Assembly: GCF_017833295.1 (NCBI RefSeq)
Contig: NZ_JAFIBW010000001.1
Location: 4,491,501-4,555,500, forward strand
Length of the DNA stretch: 64,000 nucleotides
Source of the DNA: Methylobacterium sp. PvR107
GTDB lineage: Bacteria > Pseudomonadota > Alphaproteobacteria > Rhizobiales > Beijerinckiaceae
Reading direction: 5' to 3'
Both the position numbers and the translations under genes were made by a program. Position 1 is the stretch's first letter. The number at the start of each line of letters is the position of its first letter. A model generated the notes under the pieces. It searched no databases, was not told the origin of the DNA, and saw nothing but the letters and a program-made list of their open reading frames with translations. Positions 46,089 through 54,829 of the stretch are shown in pieces.

Positions 46089-47912
46089 GTGCCTGATTCC
46101 TCCGCCGCGCGATGGCGCGCTGCCGGGTGCGGCGCGGCCGTTGAGAGTTTCCCGAGCTTGCCTTTTCCGACCCTGCCCGCCCCCCTCGCGCGGGCCCTTG
46201 CCGATCGTGGCTATGCCGATCCGACCCCGGTTCAGGCCGCAGTGCTGGAGGCGGCTGCCGGCTCCCGCGATCTCCTCGTCTCCGCGCAGACCGGCTCCGG
46301 CAAGACCGTGGCGTACGGTCTCGCCATGGCGAGCCTGCTGATCGGCGACGGCGACATGCTCCCGCCGCCGGCGGCGCCGCTCGCCCTGGTGATCGCTCCG
46401 ACCCGGGAACTCGCGCTCCAGGTCCAGCGCGAGCTGTTCTGGCTCTACGGCCCGGCCGGCGGCCGGATCACCGCCTGCGTGGGCGGCATGGATCCGCGCC
46501 GGGAAAGCCGGATGCTCGCCGACGGCACGCATATCGTCGTCGGGACGCCCGGCCGCCTTCGCGATCACTTGGAGCGGCGCAACCTCGATCCCACCGCGTT
46601 GCGAGCCGTCGTTCTCGACGAGGCCGACGAGATGCTGGATCTTGGCTTCCGCGAAGATATCGAGTTCATCCTCTCGGCGACGCCGGCGGAGCGGGCGACC
46701 TACCTGTTCTCCGCGACGCTGCCGAAGGGCATCGAGGCGCTGGCCGAGCGCTATCAGCGCGACGCGCTCCGACTCGCGATCAAGAGCGAGACCCGCGGAC
46801 ATGCGGACATCGCCTATCGGGCGGTCCGAATCATGCCGCGCGAGACCGAGCACGTGGTGCTGAACCTCCTGCGCGAGGCGGACGCCAAGACCGCGATGGT
46901 CTTCTGCAATACCCGCAACGCCGTCCGCCACCTCCAGGCGAACCTGACCGAGCGCGGCTTCTCCGTGGTGGCACTCTCGGGCGAGCTCGGCCAGGGCGAG
47001 CGTAACGCCGCGCTCCAGGCCCTGCGCGACGGCCGCGCCCGGGTCTGCGTCGCCACCGACGTGGCCGCCCGCGGCATCGACCTGCCGTCCTTGAGCCTCG
47101 TGATCCACGCGGATCTGCCGCACGACGCCGAGGTGCTGCAGCATCGCAGCGGCCGGACCGGCCGTGCCGGCCGCAAAGGCACCTCCGTGCTCCTGATCCC
47201 GAACTCGCGTCGGCGACGGGCCGAGCAGATGTTCGCCATCGCCAAGGTGAGCCCCGAATGGTCCGGTCCGCCCTCGGCCGACGAGATCCGGCGCCTCGAC
47301 GGCGAGCGCATGCTCTCAGACCCTCTCTTCTCCGAGCCGCCGGCCGAGGAGGATGTGGCGCTGGCCGAGACGCTGCTCGCCGGCAAGAGCCCGGAGGAAC
47401 TGGCTGCGCTCCTGGCCCGCGTCTACCGCACCCGCCTGCCGGCGCCCGAGGAGGTCAGCGATCCGGGTGAGGGCCGCGCGCCGCGGGGCGAGCGACCGCC
47501 CTACGACCCGATGGATCCCGAGAAGATCGCCGCCATAGGCCCGGCCGTGTGGTTCCGGCTCAATCTCGGCCGCCGCGACAACGCCGACCCGCGCCGGCTG
47601 CTGCCGATGCTCACCCGTCGGGGCAGCATCGGCCGCCAGGAGATCGGCGCGATCAAGATCTTCGACCGCGAGACCAAGTTCGAGGTGCGCGGCAATGCGG
47701 CGGCACGCTTCGCCGAAGCCTTCGCCCGCAACGGATCGCCGGAAATCCAGGTCGAGGCGCTGATGGGCGATGGCGATTCCGGCGAACGCAGCGGACGGCC
47801 TGGCAGTCCGAAGGGCTTCGCGAGCCCGCGGGCTGGAAAGCATCAGCGCAAGGTCGAGCGTACCGGGCCGAAGCCTGACCACAAGCCTGGGCGCCATTCG
47901 GGCCGGGGCTGA
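46089..47912 (+). CDS. DEAD-box RNA helicase with DbpA-type RNA-binding domain
   Basis: 607 residues. Motif I A-Q-T-G-S-G-K-T (66-73), motif Ia P-T-R-E-L-A, T-P-G-R-L, motif II D-E-A-D (177-180), S-A-T, and motif VI H-R-S-G-R-T-G-R-A-G-R. A DbpA-like RNA-binding domain follows at about 475-560 (F-R-L-N-L-G-R-R ... I-G-A-I-K-I-F-D), then a basic Gly/Lys/Arg tail. A role in ribosome assembly or cold RNA remodelling is likely. The start is a GTG at 46089 without a good ribosome site; a later start, near 46149, is possible because the first 20 residues are not conserved. Confidence 0.92.
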   Translation: MPDSSAARWRAAGCGAAVESFPSLPFPTLPAPLARALADRGYADPTPVQAAVLEAAAGSRDLLVSAQTGSGKTVAYGLAMASLLIGDGDMLPPPAAPLALVIAPTRELALQVQRELFWLYGPAGGRITACVGGMDPRRESRMLADGTHIVVGTPGRLRDHLERRNLDPTALRAVVLDEADEMLDLGFREDIEFILSATPAERATYLFSATLPKGIEALAERYQRDALRLAIKSETRGHADIAYRAVRIMPRETEHVVLNLLREADAKTAMVFCNTRNAVRHLQANLTERGFSVVALSGELGQGERNAALQALRDGRARVCVATDVAARGIDLPSLSLVIHADLPHDAEVLQHRSGRTGRAGRKGTSVLLIPNSRRRRAEQMFAIAKVSPEWSGPPSADEIRRLDGERMLSDPLFSEPPAEEDVALAETLLAGKSPEELAALLARVYRTRLPAPEEVSDPGEGRAPRGERPPYDPMDPEKIAAIGPAVWFRLNLGRRDNADPRRLLPMLTRRGSIGRQEIGAIKIFDRETKFEVRGNAAARFAEAFARNGSPEIQVEALMGDGDSGERSGRPGSPKGFASPRAGKHQRKVERTGPKPDHKPGRHSGRG

Positions 47913-47941
47913 GAAACGGCGTCGGCCGCCTTGCTGCATCG

Positions 47942-47972
47942 CCGCGCATGCGGCGCCGCGGCGAATGCGCGG
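47942..47972. terminator. Stem-loop after the helicase gene
   Basis: CCGCGCAT (47942-47949) pairs with ATGCGCGG (47965-47972), enclosing a further self-complementary GCGGCGCCGC. It lies 29 bases after the helicase stop and before a convergent gene. There is no T-run. Confidence 0.45.
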
Positions 47973-48108
47973 CTCTTGAAGGCGGCGCACGGCGTGGGAG
48001 CGAATCGGTCGGTCCGGATCGCCGCCTGACAGTCACCGCCCCTGCGTTGGCCGCGGGGCGCGAGCGGGGGCCTTGATGGACGGGCCGCCGCGCGGGGCCG
48101 CAGCCCGC

Positions 48109-48936
48109 TCAGAAGACGTTCTTCACCGCTGCGCCGAGGGCGTCGACGCTCTCCTTGAGCTTGCGTCCCGCCGGCGCGAGGGACGGCAGCTTGATGCCGA
48201 GAACCTCGGTCTCCTCCGGTTCCGAAGCCTCGGCCTGTGCCACCGTGGCGGATGCCGGCGCCTTCGCGGTGCCGGCCACCTTGGGCGACGCGGGCGGCTT
48301 CTGCGCCGCCACCGCCTTGCGCACCGGCTTCTCGCTCTTCTCGGCCACCGGCGCGGACGCGGCGACCGGCTTCTGGACAGGCGCAGCCGCGGGCTCGATC
48401 ACGTCGCGCGCCTTGACGGTCTCCGAGGACCGCGGAGCGATGAGCGCCGCCGTCCGGCTCGGCGGCAGCGTCACGGCCTGGCGTCCGGCCGTAACCGGCG
48501 CGATCGGGGTCGGGATCGGGATGCGGCGGGCCGGCGGTTCCGCGGCGGCGACAACCTTCGCCGGCGGCGCGGCCGCGTCCCGGGCTGGCACCGCTGCCGG
48601 CGTGAAGGCCTCGGGCAGGGCGGCCATCCGCAGAGCGGGCGATGCAGGCTCGGCCGCCGGCTTCGGCGCCGAAGCCACCTTGCCGGATCCTGCCAGAGCG
48701 GGAAGGCCATCCTTCAAGTCGGGCCAGTCGGCCGCTTTTCCGGACACCTTGAACGTCACGGGCGCCGGTGCGGCGAGGCCGGCCATCAAGGTCGAGGCGG
48801 CGACGCCGAAGCCGCAGATGGCCCCGGTCCCGGCGAGACCGAACAGGATGACGCGCAGGTTAACGCCACGCTTCGGACGCAACTCCGGCTCCCGAGTCTC
48901 TCGGGTCTCAGAGGGATCCAGGGCGAGATCGATCAT
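48109..48936 (-). CDS. Ala/Pro-rich single-pass membrane protein of unknown function
   Basis: 275 residues. A charged N-terminus (E-T-R-E-P-E-L-R-P-K-R) precedes one membrane helix (about 28-55, V-I-L-F-G-L-A-G-T-G-A-I-C-G), and the remainder is low-complexity Ala/Pro/Lys sequence probably crossing the periplasm. The C-terminus is a short amphipathic helix (L-K-E-S-V-D-A-L-G-A-A-V-K-N-V-F). The layout recalls TonB-like or cell-wall-spanning linkers but no such domain is visible. The ATG at 48936 is the likely start; the longer frame to 49062 lacks support. Confidence 0.6.
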   Translation of the reverse strand: MIDLALDPSETRETREPELRPKRGVNLRVILFGLAGTGAICGFGVAASTLMAGLAAPAPVTFKVSGKAADWPDLKDGLPALAGSGKVASAPKPAAEPASPALRMAALPEAFTPAAVPARDAAAPPAKVVAAAEPPARRIPIPTPIAPVTAGRQAVTLPPSRTAALIAPRSSETVKARDVIEPAAAPVQKPVAASAPVAEKSEKPVRKAVAAQKPPASPKVAGTAKAPASATVAQAEASEPEETEVLGIKLPSLAPAGRKLKESVDALGAAVKNVF

Positions 48937-49212
48937 GGTCCGGGGTCTCTGACACGATGCACAATGCGCGCGACCGGGCTCCCCCGCGACCGGCCAGCGT
49001 CTTCCGATGAAACGGAAGAGATTCGTTGCTGCCATCGACAGTGAAAGCGCAATACGGCGCAAAAATGTCGGCTCGAATTGGCAGCAGGCCCAGTCGTGGC
49101 TCGGCTATCCACAAGATATACGTGATCGGCTTAAGAATCTGTCATCGCCGTGATCGCGGCGTTTCCGACACCGCGCAGCCTGTCCGGGCGCGGTTCCACG
49201 AGACCGCTTGGC

Positions 49213-50688
49213 ATGGACTTCGGCGATGCGCCCGCTATGCGTCACCCGGTGGATACCGGACCGAGAAACCTGTCGTTGAACAACGCGTCCGCGCCTTTCG
49301 GGTCCCGGATCGGGCGCTGGCCTTGGGCCGGCTGGTCCACGCGCGCGCGGCTGGTCGCCGTCGTGCTGTTGATCGATGCGCTGGCGGCCCTGATCTCCTG
49401 CGGTGTGATCGTGCTCAACGCCCGCACGGCCGTGCGGGTCGAGACCCGCGCCTCGCTGGCCACCGTCGAATCCCTGGTCGCGGACACGATCCGCCTCTCG
49501 GACACCAGCAACCCCGACACGCTGCTTCAGACCCTGGATCTCCGCTTCAAGGTGCTCCGCCACGTCCGCGTCGCCGTGCGTGACGCGGACGGGGACCAGG
49601 TCGGGCAGCCGGCCCTGCCTCACCGGTCCGAGCGCGAGGCGCCGCGCTGGTTCGCCGACCTGATCATGCCGCCGATCGAGCGGCACACCCTGCCGATCGC
49701 GGTGAACGGCCAGCAGCTCGGCACCGCGCAGATCACCACGCAGCCGCTCGACGAGATCGACGAGATCTGGGGCTATGCCCGCGCGCTGTCGCTGACCACC
49801 CTGGCGATCAACGCGGCAATGCTGATCGCGCTCTACGTCGCCCTCGGCCGCATCCTGGCGCCGCTGCGGCGGCTCGGCGTTGGCCTGACGCAGCTGGAGC
49901 ACCACGATTACACGGCGCGGCTGGAGCCCCCTGGGGCCCGCGAGCTGGCGGTCATTGCAGACCGCTTCAACAAGGTGGCGGAGGCGCTGGGCGAGGTTCG
50001 TGCGGCCAACAATCGGCTCAATCGACAGCTGCTGACCGCACAGGATGACGAGCGGCGCCGCACCGCCCTCGAACTGCATGACGAGTTCGGCCCCTGCCTG
50101 TTCGCCCTCGAAGCCAATGCCGCCTCGATCGCCCGGATCGCCTCCGGTCCCGCCGAGCCCAGCCGCGAGAAGCTCGCGGCCCGGGCCGATGAGATCAGCA
50201 CCATCGTGGCTCAGGTCCAGACGGTGAACCGGGAACTCCTGAACCGCCTGCGGCCGCACGGGCTCGGCCAGGCGCCCCTGGCCACCTGCCTCGACCTGCT
50301 CCTGCGCGGATTCGCCCAGCGCCACCCCGCCATCGCCTTCGTTGGCAGGTTCGACGGCTTGGCGCGCGGCTACGGCGACCTCGTGGATCTCACCGTGTTC
50401 CGCTGCGTGCAGGAGAGCGCCACCAACGCCGTGCGCCACGGGGGCGCGTCGCAGGTCGAGGCCGAGGCCGGCGAGACGGACGGTCGGGTGCAGGCCACGA
50501 TCCGCGACAACGGCTCTGGGATCCCGGCGGAACACGGGACCGGGCTCGGTCTGTCGGGGATGCGGGAGCGCGTCGAGGCCCTCGGCGGCAGCTTCGCCCT
50601 TGACAATGGCGGCCCCGGAGCAATCGTCCGGATCACGATCCCCGTTCCGCCGGAGCAGGGCGACGAGAACAACGCGCCGAGCGCATGA
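49213..50688 (+). CDS. NarX/UhpB-type sensor histidine kinase (HisKA_3)
   Basis: About 491 residues from ATG 49213; GTG 49150 and ATG 49237 are alternatives and no ribosome site decides. TM1 (A-R-L-V-A-V-V-L-L-I-D-A-L-A-A-L-I) and TM2 (L-A-I-N-A-A-M-L-I-A-L-Y-V-A-L) bracket a periplasmic sensor of about 120 residues, followed by HAMP. The phospho-acceptor is the histidine of A-L-E-L-H-D-E-F-G, and the HATPase has Q-E-S-A-T-N-A-V-R-H-G-G and G-T-G-L-G-L-S-G-M-R-E-R. Its stop overlaps the start of the LuxR-type regulator gene (ATGA). Confidence 0.9.
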   Translation: MDFGDAPAMRHPVDTGPRNLSLNNASAPFGSRIGRWPWAGWSTRARLVAVVLLIDALAALISCGVIVLNARTAVRVETRASLATVESLVADTIRLSDTSNPDTLLQTLDLRFKVLRHVRVAVRDADGDQVGQPALPHRSEREAPRWFADLIMPPIERHTLPIAVNGQQLGTAQITTQPLDEIDEIWGYARALSLTTLAINAAMLIALYVALGRILAPLRRLGVGLTQLEHHDYTARLEPPGARELAVIADRFNKVAEALGEVRAANNRLNRQLLTAQDDERRRTALELHDEFGPCLFALEANAASIARIASGPAEPSREKLAARADEISTIVAQVQTVNRELLNRLRPHGLGQAPLATCLDLLLRGFAQRHPAIAFVGRFDGLARGYGDLVDLTVFRCVQESATNAVRHGGASQVEAEAGETDGRVQATIRDNGSGIPAEHGTGLGLSGMRERVEALGGSFALDNGGPGAIVRITIPVPPEQGDENNAPSA

Positions 50689-51359
50689 ACGCCATCGCTT
50701 CCCAGATCGACGTCGCAGCCACCCGTCTGCCGGTCCTGGTGATCGACGATCACCCGATCGTCCTGCAGGGCTGTCGACGCGTGCTGGAAGATGCCGGCGT
50801 CGAGACCATCGCGGAAGCGACCACGGTGGTCGGCGGCTACCGCATCTTCCACCGCCTCCGGCCGCCGATCGTGATTTGCGATCTGACCTTCCAGGGCAGC
50901 GGCATGGCCGGTCTCGGCCTGATCCGGAGGATCCGCGCGGTGGCGCCGGAGACGCGGATCCTTGTGTTCAGCATGCACAATGATCCGGTCATCGTCGCGC
51001 GCGCCCTCGAGGCCGGGGCCCTCGGCTACGTCCTGAAGGACCATGCCTCGGCCGAGCTGTTCGAGGCCTTCGGCAAGGTGCGGAACGGCGAGGTCTATCT
51101 GGACCGCCGGCTCGCCACCGAGGTGGCGATGCTGCGCGCCGACGCCCGCCGAACCCCGGAATCGCAGCTCACGCCCCGCGAGCAGCAGATCCTGGCCCGC
51201 CTCGCCCAGGGGCGCTCCTACGGGGCCATCGCGGCCGACCTGTCGGTGAGCTACAAGACCGTCACCAACGCCTGCTCGCAGATGCGCCAGAAGCTCGGCG
51301 TGCGGACCCTCGCCGAGCTGATCCACGTCGCCGTCACTCACGCGCAGCGGCAGGGCTAG
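50685..51359 (+). CDS. LuxR/NarL-family response regulator
   Basis: 224 residues. Receiver domain (about 15-135) with D66 (V-I-C-D-L-T-F-Q) as acceptor and K118 (Y-V-L-K-D-H); C-terminal LuxR-type helix-turn-helix with L-T-P-R-E-Q-Q-I-L-A-R-L-A-Q-G and Y-K-T-V-T-N-A-C-S-Q-M. One oddity is T-N-A-C-S-Q-M in the recognition helix, where V-x-x-H-x-x-x-I is more usual. Overlaps the sensor kinase by 4 bases, so the pair is coupled. Target genes unknown; tenA follows 5 bases after its stop. Confidence 0.93.
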   Translation: MNAIASQIDVAATRLPVLVIDDHPIVLQGCRRVLEDAGVETIAEATTVVGGYRIFHRLRPPIVICDLTFQGSGMAGLGLIRRIRAVAPETRILVFSMHNDPVIVARALEAGALGYVLKDHASAELFEAFGKVRNGEVYLDRRLATEVAMLRADARRTPESQLTPREQQILARLAQGRSYGAIAADLSVSYKTVTNACSQMRQKLGVRTLAELIHVAVTHAQRQG

Positions 51360-51364
51360 CCGCG

Positions 51365-52060
51365 ATGGCCCTCATGATGAAGGGAGACGGCGGACCGGGC
51401 TCCTTCTCCGGTGAAGCCTGGACGCGCAACGCCGCCGCCTGCACCACCATCGGGTCGATGCCGTTCAACGCGGACCTCGCTGCCGGGACGCTGCCGCGCG
51501 CCACCTTCCAGCACTACATCGTCCAGGATGCGCATTACCTGATCGGCTTCGGCCGAGCCCTGAGCCTCGCCGCCGCGAAGGCGCCGGAACCGGACGGGAT
51601 CGTGCAGTTCTCCCGAGCCGCGCAGGACGCGATCGTGGTGGAGCGCGCGCTCCACGGCGGCTTCTTCCGCGATTACGGGATCGGTCCCGAGAGCTTTGCG
51701 GCGGCCCCGCTGACGCCGGCCTGCGATCACTACGTGTCCTACCTGCTGGCGACGGCTTACGCCGAGCCCTTCGAGGTCGTCTGCGCGGCTTTGCTGCCCT
51801 GCTTCTGGATCTACAAGGCCGTCGGCGACGACATCTTCGCCCGCGCGGCGGCCGGCAATCCCTATCGGGCCTGGATCGACACCTATGCGGGCGAGGAGTT
51901 CGCGGAAGCGGTGGCGGGAATGATCGCGGCCACCGACCACGCGGCGCTGACGGCTTCGGTAGGCACGCGGGAGCGTATGCACCGGGCCTTCACGCAGGCG
52001 ACCCGGCTTGAATGGATGTTCTGGGACAGTGCCTACCGCGATGCCGGATGGCCGGTCTGA
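51365..52060 (+). CDS. TenA-family thiamin-salvage protein
   Basis: 231 residues, all-helical haem-oxygenase-like fold. Family features are Y-I-V-Q-D-A-H-Y-L with D55, the C-A-A-L-L-P-C-F-W-I-Y segment (C140 and C146), and W-I-D-T-Y-A-G-E-E-F. TenA hydrolyses aminopyrimidine breakdown products of thiamin (or thiamin itself) for salvage of HMP. It lies 5 bases after the response regulator stop, suggesting cotranscription with the sensor pair. No TPP riboswitch-like structure was seen upstream. ATG codons at 51374 and 51377 are alternative starts. Confidence 0.85.
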   Translation: MALMMKGDGGPGSFSGEAWTRNAAACTTIGSMPFNADLAAGTLPRATFQHYIVQDAHYLIGFGRALSLAAAKAPEPDGIVQFSRAAQDAIVVERALHGGFFRDYGIGPESFAAAPLTPACDHYVSYLLATAYAEPFEVVCAALLPCFWIYKAVGDDIFARAAAGNPYRAWIDTYAGEEFAEAVAGMIAATDHAALTASVGTRERMHRAFTQATRLEWMFWDSAYRDAGWPV

Positions 52061-52076
52061 AGGGCCGGCGGCATCC

Positions 52077-52898
52077 ATGAGAGCGTCATCGGGTCCGAGC
52101 CGGCGCGCGCTCATGGCCGCCGCAGCGGCGGCCGCGGCGTCCTGGCCGCCGCTCGCCGCAGGATCAGACGCGCCCGGGTCGATTGCGCCGGATCGACCGG
52201 TCCGGATCGCCATGCTGCTCTTCCCGGACATGACCGCCCTCGACCTCGTCGGGCCGCAGACGCTGCTCGCCGGCCTGGCTCAGGACAGCCTCTACCTCGT
52301 CGCTGAAAAGGCCGGCCCGGTCGCGACCGACACCGGACTTGCGCTCGTGGCGACGCACAGCTTCGAGACGTGTCCGCAGGCGCTCGATGTCCTGTTCGTC
52401 CCTGGCGGCGATGGCACGCCGGCACAGATGCGCAATCCGGCCTTGCTCGCCTTCCTGCGCGAGCGCGCCGCGCGGACGATGTGGCTCACCAGCGTCTGCA
52501 CCGGTTCGCTGATCCTCGGCGCCGCCGGGCTGCTGCGCGGTTACCGGGCCACCTCGCACTGGTGTCTGCGCGATGCGGCCCTGCCGCTCCTCGGCGCCGA
52601 GCCTGTGGCCGAGCGCGTCGTGTTTGATCGGAACCGCGTTACGGGAGCCGGGATCTCGGCGGGGCTCGATCTCGGGCTGGCGCTCGCGGCGCGGCTGCGC
52701 GGTGCGGAGTACGCCCGAACTGCGCAGCTCGTCGCCGAGTACGCTCCGGAGCCACCTTTCCGGGCCGGCACACCCGCCGAGGCTGGACCGGCCGTCGTCC
52801 GGGCGGCCGATGCGATCCTGGGGTCGCTGGTCGCCGGAGCGACGGAAGCGGCGCGTTCCCCGGACCGTGGCCTCAGCGATGCAGCTCTGCCACGCTGA
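52077..52898 (+). CDS. Exported DJ-1/PfpI-family (isonitrile hydratase-like) protein
   Basis: 273 residues. The DJ-1/PfpI domain (about 41-235) has the nucleophile C141 in S-V-C-T-G-S-L-I-L-G, T-S-H-W after it, and F-V-P-G-G-D-G before; this order fits the isonitrile hydratase/InhA-like branch. The N-terminus S-R-R-A-L-M-A followed by a long Ala stretch looks like a twin-arginine signal, which would put the protein in the periplasm; most relatives are cytosolic. The ATG at 52077 is 16 bases after tenA, so they may be cotranscribed. Confidence 0.8.
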   Translation: MRASSGPSRRALMAAAAAAAASWPPLAAGSDAPGSIAPDRPVRIAMLLFPDMTALDLVGPQTLLAGLAQDSLYLVAEKAGPVATDTGLALVATHSFETCPQALDVLFVPGGDGTPAQMRNPALLAFLRERAARTMWLTSVCTGSLILGAAGLLRGYRATSHWCLRDAALPLLGAEPVAERVVFDRNRVTGAGISAGLDLGLALAARLRGAEYARTAQLVAEYAPEPPFRAGTPAEAGPAVVRAADAILGSLVAGATEAARSPDRGLSDAALPR

Positions 52899-52976
52899 GC
52901 GGCGACATGCGGACGCGTCCTTGACGGAGGCAGCCGCCCGTCCGAACTGTGCGGTGCAAGATCCGCCGGAGCCGAC

Positions 52977-53438
52977 ATGTCCTTGATCGCACGCCTGCGC
53001 GCCTACGCGACCGAGGCCCTGGGCGTCGGCAGCCACGAAACCGTCGACGACACGCATTTGGCCGCGACGGCCCTCCTCGTCCACGTGGCCCGGGTGGACG
53101 GGATCCTGGCTCCGTCCGAGAGTGAGCGCCTGTCCCGCCTCGTGCAGGGTCATTATGCGGATGGTCCGGACGCGGCCCGCGCGCTCATCGACCGGGCGGC
53201 CGCGATCGACGCGGAGACGCGTGACGTTGTGAGCCTCGTGGAAATGATTCCCCACGAGGCCGACAGGACCGAGCGGCAGGAACTGCTCGCCATGGCTTGG
53301 TCGGTCGCAGCCGCAGACGGCCATGTCGACGAATTCGAGGAAGCGCTGGTCGAGCGGCTCGGCCGTTTGCTCGGCTTCGACGACGGCGCCATCGCGGCCG
53401 CGCGGCGCAGCGGACAGCACGGCGCCGGAATCGCCTGA
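52977..53438 (+). CDS. TerB-family protein
   Basis: 153 residues, the all-helical TerB domain. H-L-A-A-T-A-L-L-V-H-V-A-R-V-D-G in the first half and L-A-M-A-W-S-V-A-A-A-D-G-H-V-D-E-F-E in the second are the two acidic metal-binding repeats. TerB proteins are linked to tellurite and envelope stress, but the biochemical role is unknown. The ATG at 52977 follows GGAG. lrgA starts 16 bases after its stop and lrgB 3 bases after that, giving a terB-lrgA-lrgB operon. Confidence 0.85.
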   Translation: MSLIARLRAYATEALGVGSHETVDDTHLAATALLVHVARVDGILAPSESERLSRLVQGHYADGPDAARALIDRAAAIDAETRDVVSLVEMIPHEADRTERQELLAMAWSVAAADGHVDEFEEALVERLGRLLGFDDGAIAAARRSGQHGAGIA

Positions 53439-53454
53439 AGCCTCGGGGACGGCG

Positions 53455-53859
53455 ATGATCGCGAGTCTGGCGCTGATCCTGCTCGCTCAGCTCCTGGGCG
53501 AGGTCCTCGCGCGCGGCGCAGGCGTGCCGGTTCCGGGCCCGGTCATCGGCATGGGGCTGATGTTCGCGTTCCTGCTTGTGCGCGACAATGCCCGGCTCGG
53601 CTTGCCCCGTTATCTGCCGAAGCCGCTCACCGACGGAACGCTCGAATCCACGGCCCGCGGCCTGCTGATGAATCTGTCGCTCATGTTCGTCCCGGCGGGC
53701 GTCGGTGTCGTCGGTCGTCTCGACCTGCTGCGGGCACAGGGCCTCAAGCTCGCCATCGTGCTGGTCGTCTCGACGGCTTTGTCGCTCCTGGTCACCGTCC
53801 TCGTCTTTCGCGCCGTGGCCGCCCTGGTGGAGCGGCGCGGGTCCGACCGCGAGCCCTGA
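53455..53859 (+). CDS. CidA/LrgA-family membrane protein
   Basis: 134 residues, four predicted helices. The family motif V-P-V-P-G-P-V-I-G-M-G-L-M-F and the conserved L-L-M-N-L-S-L-M-F-V-P-A-G-V-G-V are present. LrgA/CidA proteins are holin-like and act with LrgB, in some bacteria as pyruvate transporters. The ATG at 53455 is the likely start; earlier frame sequence lies inside the terB gene. Confidence 0.85.
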   Translation: MIASLALILLAQLLGEVLARGAGVPVPGPVIGMGLMFAFLLVRDNARLGLPRYLPKPLTDGTLESTARGLLMNLSLMFVPAGVGVVGRLDLLRAQGLKLAIVLVVSTALSLLVTVLVFRAVAALVERRGSDREP

Positions 53860-53862
53860 CGC

Positions 53863-54579
53863 GTGAGCGGCGACTTCTCCCTCTGGGTCTATCTCGCCAA
53901 GACACCGTTGCTGTGGCTGACCGTCACGCTGACGGCCTACGTGCTGGCGGACCGGATCGCCGCCGCCACCGGCCGGCATCCGATCGCCAATCCGGTGCTC
54001 ATCACGGTGGCGTTGGTCGGCGGGGTCCTGGCGGCGACCGCCACGCCTTACCCGAGCTATTTCGAGGGCGCGCAGTTCGTGCACTTCCTGCTCGGACCCG
54101 CCACCGTGGTGCTGGCGATGCCGCTCTACGAGCGGCGGGCCACCGTGATGCGCGCGCTGCTGCCCATGCTCACGGCCCTGGCCGCCGGCTCGGCCACGAC
54201 CTTGGCCGTCGTCATCGGGCTGGCGCGGTTGCTCGACATCCCGCAGCCGGTACTCGTCTCGCTCGCGCCGAAATCGGTGACCTCCGGCGTCGCCATGGGC
54301 ATCGCGGAGGCGCTCGGCGGCGACCCGACGTTGACCGCCATCCTGGTCATCCTCACGGGCATCATCGGCGCCATCCTGGTGACGCCGATGATGAACGCGC
54401 TGAAGATCCACGACATGCGCGCCCGGGGGTTCGCGGCCGGGCTCGCCGCACACGGGATCGGAACGGCGCGCGCTTTTCAGGTCAGCGAGGTAGCGGGGAC
54501 CTTCGCCGGCATCGCCATGGGGCTGAATGCTTTCGTGACGGCAATCCTGGCGCCGCTGGCGTTGCATCTGCTGTTCTGA
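53863..54579 (+). CDS. LrgB-family membrane protein
   Basis: 238 residues, seven or so helices. Signature segments are Y-F-E-G-A-Q-F-V-H-F-L-L-G-P-A-T-V, L-A-P-K-S-V-T-S-G-V-A-M-G and H-G-I-G-T-A-R-A-F-Q. It starts at a GTG at 53863, 3 bases after the lrgA stop, and completes the LrgAB pair. Operon with terB. Confidence 0.87.
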   Translation: MSGDFSLWVYLAKTPLLWLTVTLTAYVLADRIAAATGRHPIANPVLITVALVGGVLAATATPYPSYFEGAQFVHFLLGPATVVLAMPLYERRATVMRALLPMLTALAAGSATTLAVVIGLARLLDIPQPVLVSLAPKSVTSGVAMGIAEALGGDPTLTAILVILTGIIGAILVTPMMNALKIHDMRARGFAAGLAAHGIGTARAFQVSEVAGTFAGIAMGLNAFVTAILAPLALHLLF

Positions 54580-54693
54580 GGCCGATGATACGCCTCTGAC
54601 GCGTAACCGCCGGGCCAGCGTGCTGCGCGCAGGCGCAATGTTGCATCTTGGCCGATGCAGCGGCTACGGCGACCCAAATTTTTCTACTCGAGG

Positions 54694-54734
54694 TAGTATT
54701 TAAGGTGCGACAAATGCGCGCCTTAGTTGTACTA
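54694..54734. promoter_or_regulatory. Two-part inverted repeat upstream of the Ros/MucR-like gene
   Basis: TAAGGTGCG (54701-54709) pairs with CGCGCCTTA (54717-54725) with one G-U pair around ACAAATG, and TAGTA/TACTA (54694-54698, 54730-54734) extends the dyad. It lies in an AT-richer stretch about 95 bases before the regulator start. It may be an operator for autoregulation, as MucR/Ros proteins bind AT-rich DNA, or an RNA structure. Confidence 0.45.
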
Positions 54735-54829
54735 TGTTGCCGGTTGCGCATAATGGCTGGCGGCAGAGGTGCAGCCGACGAGACAGACTAGCGCCAGAGC
54801 GATCATAAAGAAACATCGAGGAGACGACC

